This document shows positions 27,618 through 35,825 of a DNA stretch of 64,000 nucleotides, piece after piece. Location of the stretch: NCBI GenBank assembly GCA_963725415.1, contig CAVRZY010000104.1, positions 18,348 to 82,347 on the forward strand, in the 5' to 3' direction. Within the stretch, counting starts at the first letter, position 1, and each line of letters begins with the position of its first letter. Under the pieces are notes generated by a model, which worked only from the letters and a program-made list of their open reading frames with translations, was not told the origin of the DNA and searched no databases. A program made the translations under genes and the position numbers. Source of the DNA: CAVRZY01 sp963725415. Its GTDB lineage: Bacteria > Acidobacteriota > Terriglobia > Bryobacterales > Bryobacteraceae.

Positions 27618-27623
27618 ATAGGT

Positions 27624-28154
27624 ATGAAGAAGCAATTCTTCCCGTACAAGTGCCCTAATTGTCAGGCTGAGATGAACGCCGCTCACGTCGCTGCTGCCTT
27701 GCCTGACGCGGTCCTGGTGGCGGAGACCGCTCGTCGCAATGGGCGCCGCCAAACTCCCCATGCGGGTCCTGGGCGCCCTACAGTCATTCGCTGCCCAGGG
27801 TGCGACGAGAGAATGACTACTGCTGAACTGCGGGGGCACCGCGTCCCTTGCGTCCGTGATCGCCTCAACGAGCTACAGCGCCGGAACCAGAAAATACGGC
27901 TCTCCCCGAAAGATCCAGACCCATACCCTCTGTTTGCGATACGGGAGGTTACTGATGAGGAAGTGCGGTTTGAGAAGCTCTCCTCTGGCCAGTACCTCGC
28001 TGTCGAACTTCGGAAGGTCGCTGAAATCGTCCTTGACCCACAGGAACAGCTTGCCGACATCCGGTTGCTGGGTCGGGTCATGTGGGACGATAGCATTCAA
28101 CGGTGGCGGTTTGTTCCGACACTGATCGGACGCCCCATGACCAGACAGATGTAA
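27624..28154 (+). CDS. zinc-ribbon protein of unknown function (cassette copy B, intact)
   Basis: 176 residues. Two CxxC pairs form a likely zinc ribbon: CPNC (about residues 10-13) and CPGC (about 57-60), with a basic linker (RRNGRRQTPHAGPGRPT). After MTTAELRGHRVPCVRDRLNE comes a compact alpha/beta domain (FAIREVTDEEVRFEKLSSGQ, AVELRKVAEIVLDPQE, RLLGRVMWDDSIQRWRFVPT). No family recognised. The zinc ribbon, basic charge and operator-bearing promoter suggest a DNA- or RNA-binding autoregulator; this is inference. Codon use is like the neighbours. It is duplicated, truncated, at 18859-19272. Confidence 0.7.
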   Translation: MKKQFFPYKCPNCQAEMNAAHVAAALPDAVLVAETARRNGRRQTPHAGPGRPTVIRCPGCDERMTTAELRGHRVPCVRDRLNELQRRNQKIRLSPKDPDPYPLFAIREVTDEEVRFEKLSSGQYLAVELRKVAEIVLDPQEQLADIRLLGRVMWDDSIQRWRFVPTLIGRPMTRQM

Positions 28155-28251
28155 CTTCTTCCCTCATCCCCATCCCGCCCCGCTAGGTGGACTGGGCCCG
28201 TCTGGACGGCCGGCCGGCGCCCATTGTCCGCGCCGGCGACCAGGCCGCCTG

Positions 28252-28560
28252 ACTGACGCTGCGGAACACGGCCGAGCCGATCCAACTCACCTTCCCCTCG
28301 GGACAGAGCTACGACTTTGTCATCAAGAACGAGAAGGGAGACATCCTGTATCGCTGGTCGGACGGCAAGGCCTTCACCATGGCGATCCGGGAAGAGACTT
28401 TCGGGCCGGGGGAGAAGGACTTCGTCATCCAGGTGCGTCTGGGAGGCAAAGACGGGAAACCCTTCCCGCAGGGGAAATATATTGCCGAAGGCTGGCTGAC
28501 CACCATGGGAGCAAAGGCGTACGCGGCCTCGGTGGGCTTCGAGATGCGGTACGTGTACTG
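28252..28560 (+). pseudogene. BsuPI-tail fragment, copy B
   Basis: Second detached copy of the BsuPI domain coding region, preceded by TGA as in copy A. The frame is open from LTLRNTAEPIQL to EMRYVY and the stop at 28558-28560. Differences from the parent are few (for example AKAYAAS for AKAHAAS). No start codon is near the beginning; the first ATG is at 28379. Confidence 0.75.
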
Positions 28561-28568
28561 AGATCACA

Positions 28569-28665
28569 GCATTGACGATTGACGATTTTCTCATTGACGA
28601 TTCGCCGAGGCACGCTCGGAGGCCGCAGTGCAATCGTCAATGAATCAATCGCCAATGAATCAATC
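28569..28665. repeat. short clustered inverted/direct repeats (CATTGACGATT / AATCGTCAATG)
   Basis: The left part has ATTGACGATT three times. The right part has AATCGTCAATGAATCAATCG and a near copy. A related sequence (AATCGTCAATGATTCAATTG) lies at 12667-12686. They form an imperfect hairpin and look like intergenic repeat seeds. Confidence 0.5.
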
Positions 28666-28688
28666 CTGACAGCCTTCTTGGGCAGGTT

Positions 28689-29162
28689 CTACTGCCCTAG
28701 CTCTGGCTCTATAATGATGTCCGGGTGTTTGCGGAGCGGTTTGCCACCTTTGGGAGTGAGGCCCACCCAGTATTTGTGCACGCAGCCGCCTCGTTTTGGG
28801 TCGTAGTTCTTGTCAGACTTCGTGCACTGTTTCACTAAATCGCCGTGCGTCTCGCCGGCTTTGCCGACGTGACCCTTCGCCCCGGACGAAAAGGGCGAAT
28901 TGGCAGAGAAGTCGGTGTCCCAGTCGCCCTGAGTGCTGGTCCAGAAGACGCTTGTGCCTCGCTTCACACATGCCGGGTCTGGTTCCGCCTTGACCCCGAC
29001 CCCCTGAGCGGTGGTATCCGTGGAGACAGAGATGAGCTGGCTTGCGGAGTATGCTGTGCAGGGGGCGGCGGCGGGCTTTTGCAGTTGTGCACTGGCGGTT
29101 ACGGCTAACGCTAACACTAGTGCTCCCAGTGTCAGGAGTCGCGCTCGCGTTGCGGAATTCAT
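28689..29162 (-). CDS. secreted hypothetical protein
   Basis: 157 residues from ATG 29162, which has AAGGAG twelve bases upstream. Signal peptide MNSATRARLLTLGALVLALAVTASA. The mature protein has three or four Cys, a Gly/Asp/Lys-rich middle (AEPDPACVKRGTSVFWTSTQ) and an end with GGCVHKYWVGLTPKGGKPLR. Not recognised. It could be a small extracytoplasmic binding protein. The longer in-frame extension to 29273 lacks a ribosome site. Confidence 0.65.
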   Translation of the reverse strand: MNSATRARLLTLGALVLALAVTASAQLQKPAAAPCTAYSASQLISVSTDTTAQGVGVKAEPDPACVKRGTSVFWTSTQGDWDTDFSANSPFSSGAKGHVGKAGETHGDLVKQCTKSDKNYDPKRGGCVHKYWVGLTPKGGKPLRKHPDIIIEPELGQ

Positions 29163-29332
29163 ATTGGTCGTTTCTCCTTTGTCGTGAGTGAGCTGGTGCA
29201 TCGTCCGATTAGTACTGTGGAGTATCCGGCTGGGGGCAAAACGGGTACAGGCAACCGATTGCCGGCTGCGCAATTGGCGCCTGTCCCCGTTTTGCGCGGT
29301 CTACACACCAGAAAGCACTTATCAAACGATGC

Positions 29333-32150
29333 CTAGTTGTGTTTGCCGATCTCTTGCCGCCACTCCCGATAGCGTTGGTCAGTTCGAAGCGGCGCAAGTT
29401 CCGGCTCTTTTTCGATCTGGACAAGTGAATAGCCGCCCTTCCAGGCAGCCTTGATGGCGGCGATCGCGCGGTTGCGATCACCGGTGAGCTCGTAAATGAG
29501 TGCGGACTTGAAATTCACTTCGTTGTCCAGCGGGGCCAGTTTCAGGGCCTGGGCGATGCGCGTGCGGGCGTTCTGTTTCTGGCCCAGTTTGGCCCAGTAC
29601 AGCGCGAGGCTGCTCAAGGTCTGCGGATCCTGCGGGCTCACCGCCAGTACGTCCTGGGCGACCTTCAGAGCCCGCTCATACGCTGGCCGCGCCTTTGCAG
29701 GCTGTCCCGACCACTGGTAAGCGTCACCCAGGTTCCGCCAGAGCATGTGGTGCGTGCGGAGCAGTTTCACCGCTTCCTCCATCACGGGAACTGCCTCCCG
29801 GTACCGGCCCTGGTATACGTAAGTGGCGGCAAGGTTCGAGTAGGCCACCCCGGTCGGCTTCAGTTCGATGGATTTCTTCAAAATCGCAATCGCCTCGTCG
29901 TAGCGCCCCATTTTAAGGTAGGCGCCGCCCAGATTCTGGTGTGCCAGCGAATTGTCGGGAGCCAGGCTGATTACCGTGAGGAACTGAGGCACAGCTTCCT
30001 CATATCGACCGCGGCTGGCATAGAACCAGCCAAGACCGCTGTAGGCGGGCCCGTAGCCGGGACGAAGGTTCACCGCCTTCTGGAAGCTTTCCTCAGCTTC
30101 CTCCGGCTTGCCCAAATCATAGTACGTGGCGCCCAGTTTAATATGGGCGTCAACCGCTGCCGGGTCGATTATCAAGCGTTCGCCGGAACTCCCCAACAGC
30201 CTCCGTAAGATGACCGGTATCCTTGTAGACCTGCCCCAGAGTCAGGTGCACCGGGGCCAGCTTGTCGTCCAGTTGGACGGCCCGCTGGCCGCTCCTGCGG
30301 GCCTCCTCGACCCATTGAGGATCCTTGGTCTCGGCATATTTCTTGGAATAGGCTTCACCCAAACCGGCGTAGGCCAGGGCATAGGAAGGGTCCTTGCCAA
30401 GGGCCTGTTTGAAAAGCTCGATGGCGCGGTCATAATTGTCGAGCCCGTGACGCTTCACATAGCCCAAGCCTTGCTCGTAGAAATCGTAGGCTCCGGGCAC
30501 TCGCGTGCTTCCTTCCGACAGCTTGCGCTTGGCGTCCGGTTCCACCGCCAAGCGGAGCATGTCGGCCACTCCCGCCCAGGTTCGATCCTCCAGCCGGGAG
30601 ATTTCCGCTACCCCGGCATCGATAGTGCGGGAGGCGAGCTGCTTGCGGCTGCCCGCGTCGATCAGGTTCGCGATCAGGCGAACGTTGCTCCCACTTCGCT
30701 CGATGCTTCCGGTTACGGCCAGGGTCACCCCCAGCGCCCGCCGCGCCTGGGCCGGATCGCCGATCCCGCGGATTTCGCTGGCCGGGACCACCCAGAAGGA
30801 GCTGTGGAACTGCTCGAGCTGGGAAAGCCTGCTGGTAAGGGTCTCCACGACGCCCTCGCAGAATGCCTGGTTGGCGGGGTCGCTGCCGACGTTCTTGAAG
30901 GGCAGCACGGCGATGTGCTTTTCTTTGGGCACCCCGGAAAACCAGTTCAGGATCGCGGGTCCCAGGAGTGCCACCACTAGCGCCAGGCTGACCAGACCCA
31001 GGGCGAGCGACAGCAGCGGCCTTTGGCCCCGCGCGCGGCGCGCCTGCCGGGGAACCGTTCCCGCTGGGGCCACAGTGGCAGTTGCGGATCCCACGCGAAT
31101 GGCACGAACCACCTCTTCCGCGCTGGCGAAGCGGTTCTCAGGGTTCCTCTCCAGGCAACCCAGGATGGCTGCCTCCCACCGGGGATCGAGATCCGGAACG
31201 TGGCTGCGAGGCGAGGGCGCCACACGCTGGCTGGCCGGCGTGTCCGCTTTGAACGGCCGGCATCCGGTCATCATTTCATACAAGACCACACCCAGGGCAT
31301 ACAGGTCGCTCGCCACGGTTCCTTCGCCGCCCTCCAACTGCTCCGGGGCCATGTAGGCGGGGGTCCCCACGATCTGCCCGGGCCGAGTCAGCGGGGGTTC
31401 ATCGGCCTGGGAAACGGCCATGCTGTGAGCCACTCCGAAGTCGGTCACCGCCACACGGGTTGTCCCCTCGCTGGAAGGCACCAGCATGACGTTCGAGCTC
31501 TTGAAATCGCGGTGAACGATTCCCGCGCGGTGGGCGGCGCAAAGTGCCTCCGCCATCTGCTCGACCAGCGGAAGAGCAGCGGCTGGAGACATGGGCCCGG
31601 TGCCCCGGATGCGCTGTGCCAGGGTCTCCCCGCTCAGAAGTTCCATGGTCAGAAAGGTGACTTCGCCCTGCGGGGGAAGCTGATGACGGCCCAGGTCGAA
31701 GATCCGGCAGACGTTGGGGTGGGTTACCTTTCTGGCGAGCTGTATCTCCTGCTTGAAGCGCGCAATGGTCGCTTTATCCTGCGCCAACCCGGGGCGGAAT
31801 GTCTTCAGGGCGACGGCGTCCCCCAGTTCCTGGTCCTGCGCCTCGTAGACCTCCCCCATCCCACCCCGGCCGATGAAGCGCATGATCCGGTAGCGCCCCG
31901 CAACCAGTTCGTCCTGTGCAAACGTGCAGCTTTCCCAGGCCGGCGGTAAGGTCACAGTGGATGCCCCAGGCAATGGCTGTTCCATGAGCTTTTCCGCCTG
32001 CCGGAATTCGGAAAGGAGACGCTCCACTTCACCACGCAAGGCGCTATCGCTGCCACAGGTTTGGGAGAGGAACCCGGAACGCGCCTCCGGTTGCCGGTCC
32101 AGGGCGGCTGCAAACACTTTCTTGACCTGCTCCCACCGTTCCGGCGTCAT
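29333..32150 (-). CDS. Ser/Thr protein kinase with TolB-like and TPR domains, one frameshift
   Basis: About 938 residues after repair of a one-base insertion near 30175 (EFRRTL continues as IIDPAAVDAHIKLG). N-terminal helical segment MTPERWEQVKKVFAAALDR, kinase domain about 90-350 with Gly loop FIGRGGMGEV, catalytic HRDFKSSN (about 213; Phe replaces the usual Leu), DFGVA and APEQ. A membrane helix follows (about 377-398), then a TolB-N-like domain beginning IAVLPFKNVG, then at least eight TPRs. This is the common acidobacterial 'PknB-TPR' architecture: cytosolic kinase, extracytoplasmic TPR sensor. The ATG overlaps the upstream sigma relic as ATGA. Confidence 0.85.
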
Positions 32151-32410
32151 ACGAGCGCTTTCCTGCTCATCTCCATGTGGAGCTGGGCCCAAGCTACTGG
32201 GTGCCTGATTCTCAGGTGTGCCCGGGCGTAGTCAATGGGAATACGTCGCGTCAACTGTGCCGCCAGGGGTCGCTCCTGTCGCATCGAGTGAGCCACAAGC
32301 CGACGCAACTCCGCGTAGCCCAGCGGAGTCAACCTGGAGGCAGCCTCCCGGTGACCGCCTTCCATAGCCCGGAGGAGATGAGTGACTTCCCCGGAAGAGA
32401 GTATCAACAT
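32147..32410 (-). pseudogene. ECF sigma factor relic (Sig-70_X6-like), internally deleted
   Basis: 88 residues from ATG 32410. The start GEVTHLLRAMEGGHREAASR / LTPLGYAELRRLV / MRQERP is the standard N-terminus of the acidobacterial ECF family that pairs with PknB-TPR kinases. It then jumps straight to LTRRIPIDYARAHLRI, which in full-length members lies about 40 residues later. Region 2.2-2.4 and all of region 4 are missing, so it cannot act as a sigma factor. The frame is kept and still overlaps the kinase start, which may preserve translation of the kinase. Confidence 0.65.
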
Positions 32411-32420
32411 GGCTCCCCGG

Positions 32421-32451
32421 TACGTTAGGGATATCACTACGTTAGGGATAT
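32421..32451 (-). promoter_or_regulatory. tandem direct repeat upstream of the sigma relic/kinase operon
   Basis: TACGTTAGGGATAT occurs twice with a 17-bp period (32421-32434 and 32438-32451), i.e. ATATCCCTAACGTA on the transcribed side, ten bases before the ATG. The spacing suits two half-sites of an activator or an ECF-type promoter element. Confidence 0.4.
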
Positions 32452-32502
32452 TATAACGCAGCCTTCTCAAATAGTTCCCGAATTCTTAGTCCGTTCCGTA
32501 AT

Positions 32503-32644
32503 GCCTCAGAAGGCGTGAAAGAATGCCCGCTTCACTTGGGCTGCCGGCAACGCAGGCCGGGGGCCTGCGCCACCTCAACAACTTGCCAGTCTTGTGGGGC
32601 AGGTCCCCGACCTGCCCCTGGCATTTTTTCACACCTTCTGAGCC
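32503..32644. repeat. MITE-like element with 25-bp inverted ends, overlapping GH127 stop
   Basis: Left end GCCTCAGAAGGCGTGAAAG and right end (reversed) GGCTCAGAAGGTGTGAAAA; over 25 bp they match at 22 positions. Inside are two perfect palindromes, GCAGGCCGGGGGCCTGC and GGGGCAGGTC-CCC-GACCTGCCCC. The right end supplies the last codons and stop (32629) of the GH127 gene. It is 142 bp and non-coding. Confidence 0.6.
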
Positions 32645-34551
32645 ATTACCGTGCTTAGCACTCTCCAGTAGACCGCGTACCTCTGATCGAACAGCCTGTT
32701 GAAGGCTACCAGCGTGAGGTCCTGGGTTTGGCCGGTTGTGCGGAATGTCAGCGGCTGGCCCGCCACCGGCTTGATCCATGCATTCGGATCCTTGGAAACC
32801 GCTGTGAAATCCGGCGCCGGGACAGGGCTTCCCTGCAACTGTTGCTGGTGTTTCGGGTCGCTGTACATCATCTCTTTGGTCAGACCGCTCGTGCCCAATT
32901 GCCCGGCCAAAACCAGGGGACCATACATGAAGGCCTGTGGCGAATCGTCGTCCGGCATCGCATGGACGTGCAGGCTCATCGGCAAACTCACCTCGAGCTT
33001 GTCTCCGCTCTTCCAGGTGCGGGCCAGCGTCAGGTAACTGCCGGGGCCTGCCGAGTCTTTGAGCGCCTTCCCGTTCAGCTTCGCCCCGATCCCGCGCGTC
33101 GCCCAATAAGGCGCTCGGATTCGCAGCGCCAGGTGCAGGGGGCGCCTCGCCTCGACCATAAGAGTCGTTCCCTGCTGCTCGGGGAAGCCTGTTTCCTGGC
33201 GAATGCGAAGCCCTTTTTCCGGCCACTCCAGCGCGGAGGCGATGAAGAGGTTCACGTAGATCCCCTGCTCATCGTGAAAGTAGATGCTGTCCGCCAGCTT
33301 TGAGAAAGACTCCACCCCGGTGCCCGTGCAGCACCAAAACGAGTCGCGGGGCGCGCTGAACAGCTTCCAGTAGCCGGACGCCAGCGGCACGAAGTACATG
33401 GTCATGGCGTTCTCGGGGTGCATGGTGCCCAGGATGCCGTTGAACAAGGCCCGCTCATAGTAATCGGCGTAGCCGGCCCCGGCCGTCCAGCAGAACAGGC
33501 GCCGCGTCAGCTTCAGCATGTTGTAGGTACAGCAGCATTCTTGCGTTTCGCTGCTCAGCTCGGCGGCCAGCCTATCGGGATCCGTCCGCCAGTGCTCGTG
33601 ATTGCTGGTCCCTCCAGTGCAGTACGCGCGATGCTCCACGATCTGCCGCCAGAAGAATTCGGCAATCTCCCGATACCGCAGCTCGCCGGTCAGCTCATAG
33701 CGGCGGGCGGCGCCGGTGACCTTGGGGATGTTGGTGTTGGCGTGCAACCCCTTCAAAGCGTCCCGCCGCTCGGCCAGGGGGGCGAACACCCGCTCGTGAT
33801 CGAAGCGGTGGGCCAGCTCCAGATACTCCCGATTGCCTGTCGTGGCGTAGAGGTTGTAGAGCACTTCGTTCATGCCCCCGAACTCCACGTTCAGCACGCG
33901 CGCCATATGCTCGTCGCTCAGCGGGTCAGCCCAGCGCTTGGTCCAGCCCGCCATGCCCTCGAGCACTTCCAGCGCCTGGTCGTTGCCGCAGCAGTGGTGC
34001 AGGTCCAGCAACCCGGCCATGATCTTGTGCAGCGTGTACCAGGGCGCCCACACTCGCTTGCCGTCCTTGAGGCGCTCGAAGAACTCCGGCGGGAACGCGC
34101 TGAGATAGCCGCCTCCGTTAGCCTTCTGGCATTTCGCCAGTTCGGCCACCATCGCCCCGCCCTTGGCTTTGAGCGCCTCGTCGCCGGTAGCGGCGTGCAT
34201 CAGGGCGCAGGCCGACAGGTAATGGCCGGTGAAGTGTCCCCGCAGTTCGATGTTCGGCCGCTCCCAGCCGCCCAAGGGCTGCGCCGAGGAGGGCAGGCCC
34301 GCCGTAATACGAAACGTGTGCAGCAACCGGTCCGCTTCCAGCTCCTGCAAGAACTGGCGGTTGCGCTCCATCGCCAGGCGGAAGGGGCCCTCCAGCAGCC
34401 GCACCTGCTTCAGAGGAAATGGCAGCGCTTTGGGTTGAACCGAGTCCTTGACCGGCGCTGGGCCGGCGCCCCTGACAGCCTGGCCAGCGATACCCCCCGC
34501 CGCTGCCATGCTGACAAATTGCCTTCTACTGATGTCTTCGTGTCCGCTCAT
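32629..34551 (-). CDS. GH127-type beta-L-arabinofuranosidase (DUF1680 family), Tat-exported
   Basis: 640 residues. Tat signal SRRQFVSMAAAGGIAGQA at the N-terminus. An (alpha/alpha)6 barrel follows, with hallmark strings GHFTGHYLSA, WAPWYTLHKIMAGLLD, GGMNEVLYNLYA and a C-terminal beta sandwich. The zinc/nucleophile cysteines are present: E338 and C340 in TQECCCTYNM, and C407-C408 in FWCCTGTGVES, the positions used in characterised GH127 enzymes (Zn-bound Cys nucleophile). E319 in NHEHW may be the acid/base. It should release L-arabinose from plant or arabinogalactan glycans in the periplasm. Its last codons lie inside a MITE-like element. Confidence 0.87.
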   Translation of the reverse strand: MSGHEDISRRQFVSMAAAGGIAGQAVRGAGPAPVKDSVQPKALPFPLKQVRLLEGPFRLAMERNRQFLQELEADRLLHTFRITAGLPSSAQPLGGWERPNIELRGHFTGHYLSACALMHAATGDEALKAKGGAMVAELAKCQKANGGGYLSAFPPEFFERLKDGKRVWAPWYTLHKIMAGLLDLHHCCGNDQALEVLEGMAGWTKRWADPLSDEHMARVLNVEFGGMNEVLYNLYATTGNREYLELAHRFDHERVFAPLAERRDALKGLHANTNIPKVTGAARRYELTGELRYREIAEFFWRQIVEHRAYCTGGTSNHEHWRTDPDRLAAELSSETQECCCTYNMLKLTRRLFCWTAGAGYADYYERALFNGILGTMHPENAMTMYFVPLASGYWKLFSAPRDSFWCCTGTGVESFSKLADSIYFHDEQGIYVNLFIASALEWPEKGLRIRQETGFPEQQGTTLMVEARRPLHLALRIRAPYWATRGIGAKLNGKALKDSAGPGSYLTLARTWKSGDKLEVSLPMSLHVHAMPDDDSPQAFMYGPLVLAGQLGTSGLTKEMMYSDPKHQQQLQGSPVPAPDFTAVSKDPNAWIKPVAGQPLTFRTTGQTQDLTLVAFNRLFDQRYAVYWRVLSTVMAQKV

Positions 34552-34693
34552 GGTGCCTTTCCGTATAGAAGACTAACACACGCGCTGGCGAGTGGACCGG
34601 CATGGTTCCGGCCGATCGCCACATTTCCGAGCGTGCCGCCGGCGCTCAACCTCGCCTGGAGTATACTATCGCTCACCCGGGTAAGGAGAAGAC

Positions 34694-35788
34694 ATGCGGC
34701 GCAGAGACTTTTTCGAAATGGGCGCAGCGCTGGCCATCGCCCAGGCCACTCCCGCCCCGCGACAGCAGACACGACCGGCGGCCCCCAGGCGCGCCTTAAT
34801 GAAACTGGGTACCCAGCACGGCGATTCGGACGACATCCTGCGCGTCATGGCGGCCTTTGGAGTGACCCACATTTGCAGCAGCACGCCCTCGAACCGCCTG
34901 GACGAGAAGTGGTCTGTGGAGGGACTGATGCGGCTGCGGGAAAGGGTCGAGCAGTACGGTATCAAGCTCGAGATGGTTCCCTTTCCCACTAGCGCTTACA
35001 TCACCCAGAGCGGATTCCCGAACGTGATGCTGGGCCAGAGTCCGGAGCGCGACCGCGAAATCGAGCAGGCCTGCCAGATGATCCGCAACGTGGCGCGCGC
35101 CGGCATCCCCGCCATCAAGTACAACCTGACCATCCTGGGCGTGGTGCGCACCGAGTCCGACCCCGGGCCGGGGCGGTGCCCTCTACAGCTCCTTCGATTA
35201 CTCCAAGGCTCGCCAGCAGCCACCGCTGACCGAGGCCGGCGTCGTCAGCGAGGACGCGCACTGGGAGCGCATCAGCTACTTCCTCCAGCGCGTCGTGCCG
35301 GTGGCCGAGGAGTACAAAGTCAAGATGGCCTGCCATCCGCATGACCCGCCCATGCCGCGCGGCAAGGGTTTCCGGGGCGTCCAGCGGGTGATGGGCACGG
35401 TCGAGGGACTCAAGCGCTTCATCGAGATCCGTCCCCAGCCCCTACCACGGCCTCAATTTCTGCCAGGGCACCGTCTGCGAGATGCTCGAAAACCCGGCCC
35501 AGGAGATCTTCGACGTCATCCGCTATTTCGGCGACCCGCAAGAAGATCTTCAACGTCCACTTCCGCAACATCAAGGGGCGCTTCCTCAACTTCCAGGAGA
35601 CCTTCCCGGATGACGGGGACATCAACATGATCCAGGCCATGCGCGTCTACAAAGAGGTGGGCTACGACGGTATGATCATGCCGGACCACGCTCCCCGCAT
35701 ACCGGGCGACCAAGGCGGCCGTCAGGCCTTCGCCTTCGAGTTCGGCTACATCGCCGCGCTCATCCAGTTGGTGAGCCAGGAAGCCTGA
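34694..35788 (+). CDS. Tat-exported mannonate dehydratase/xylose isomerase-like TIM barrel, three frameshifts
   Basis: About 363 residues after removing three single C insertions in short C-runs near 35150, 35437 and 35528. Tat-type N-terminus MRRRDFFEMGAALAIAQ with AAGGAG upstream. The rebuilt barrel has MKLGTQHGDSDDILRVMAAF, GIPAIKYNLTILGVVRTE, KMACHPHDPPMP, GLNFCQGTVCEM, IFNVHFRNIKG and YDGMIMPDHAPRI, matching UxuA (D-mannonate dehydratase) metal-site strings in order. Export of a UxuA-like protein is unusual. It is divergent to the GH127 gene, so a shared sugar-catabolic role is plausible. Confidence 0.75.
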
Positions 35789-35825
35789 GGCCGCCGCCAA
35801 CGGGTTGGCCGGCAGCGCGCCGCGC

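Larger units (their letters stand above)
27395..28556 (+). repeat. cassette copy B (leader + intact zinc-ribbon gene + BsuPI tail)
   Basis: About 1.16 kb, the more complete of two copies (other at 18690-19725, about 8.7 kb away in direct orientation). Components in order: a 140-bp GC-rich leader, a 31-bp inverted repeat, a promoter with operator-like repeat, the zinc-ribbon gene, a ~95-bp linker, and a BsuPI-tail fragment ending at GAGATGCGGTACGTGTACTGA. No transposase, recombinase or flanking inverted repeats were seen. Confidence 0.85.

Noticed and set aside
18690..28556. Cassette copies as an insertion sequence
   Set aside because: No transposase-like catalytic motif in the encoded protein and no terminal inverted repeats at the similarity limits.
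35140..35530. Programmed ribosomal frameshifting in the UxuA-like gene
   Set aside because: Three separate shifts, each fixed by removing a single C from a short C-run, with no slippery heptamer or downstream structure. Sequence error is simpler.
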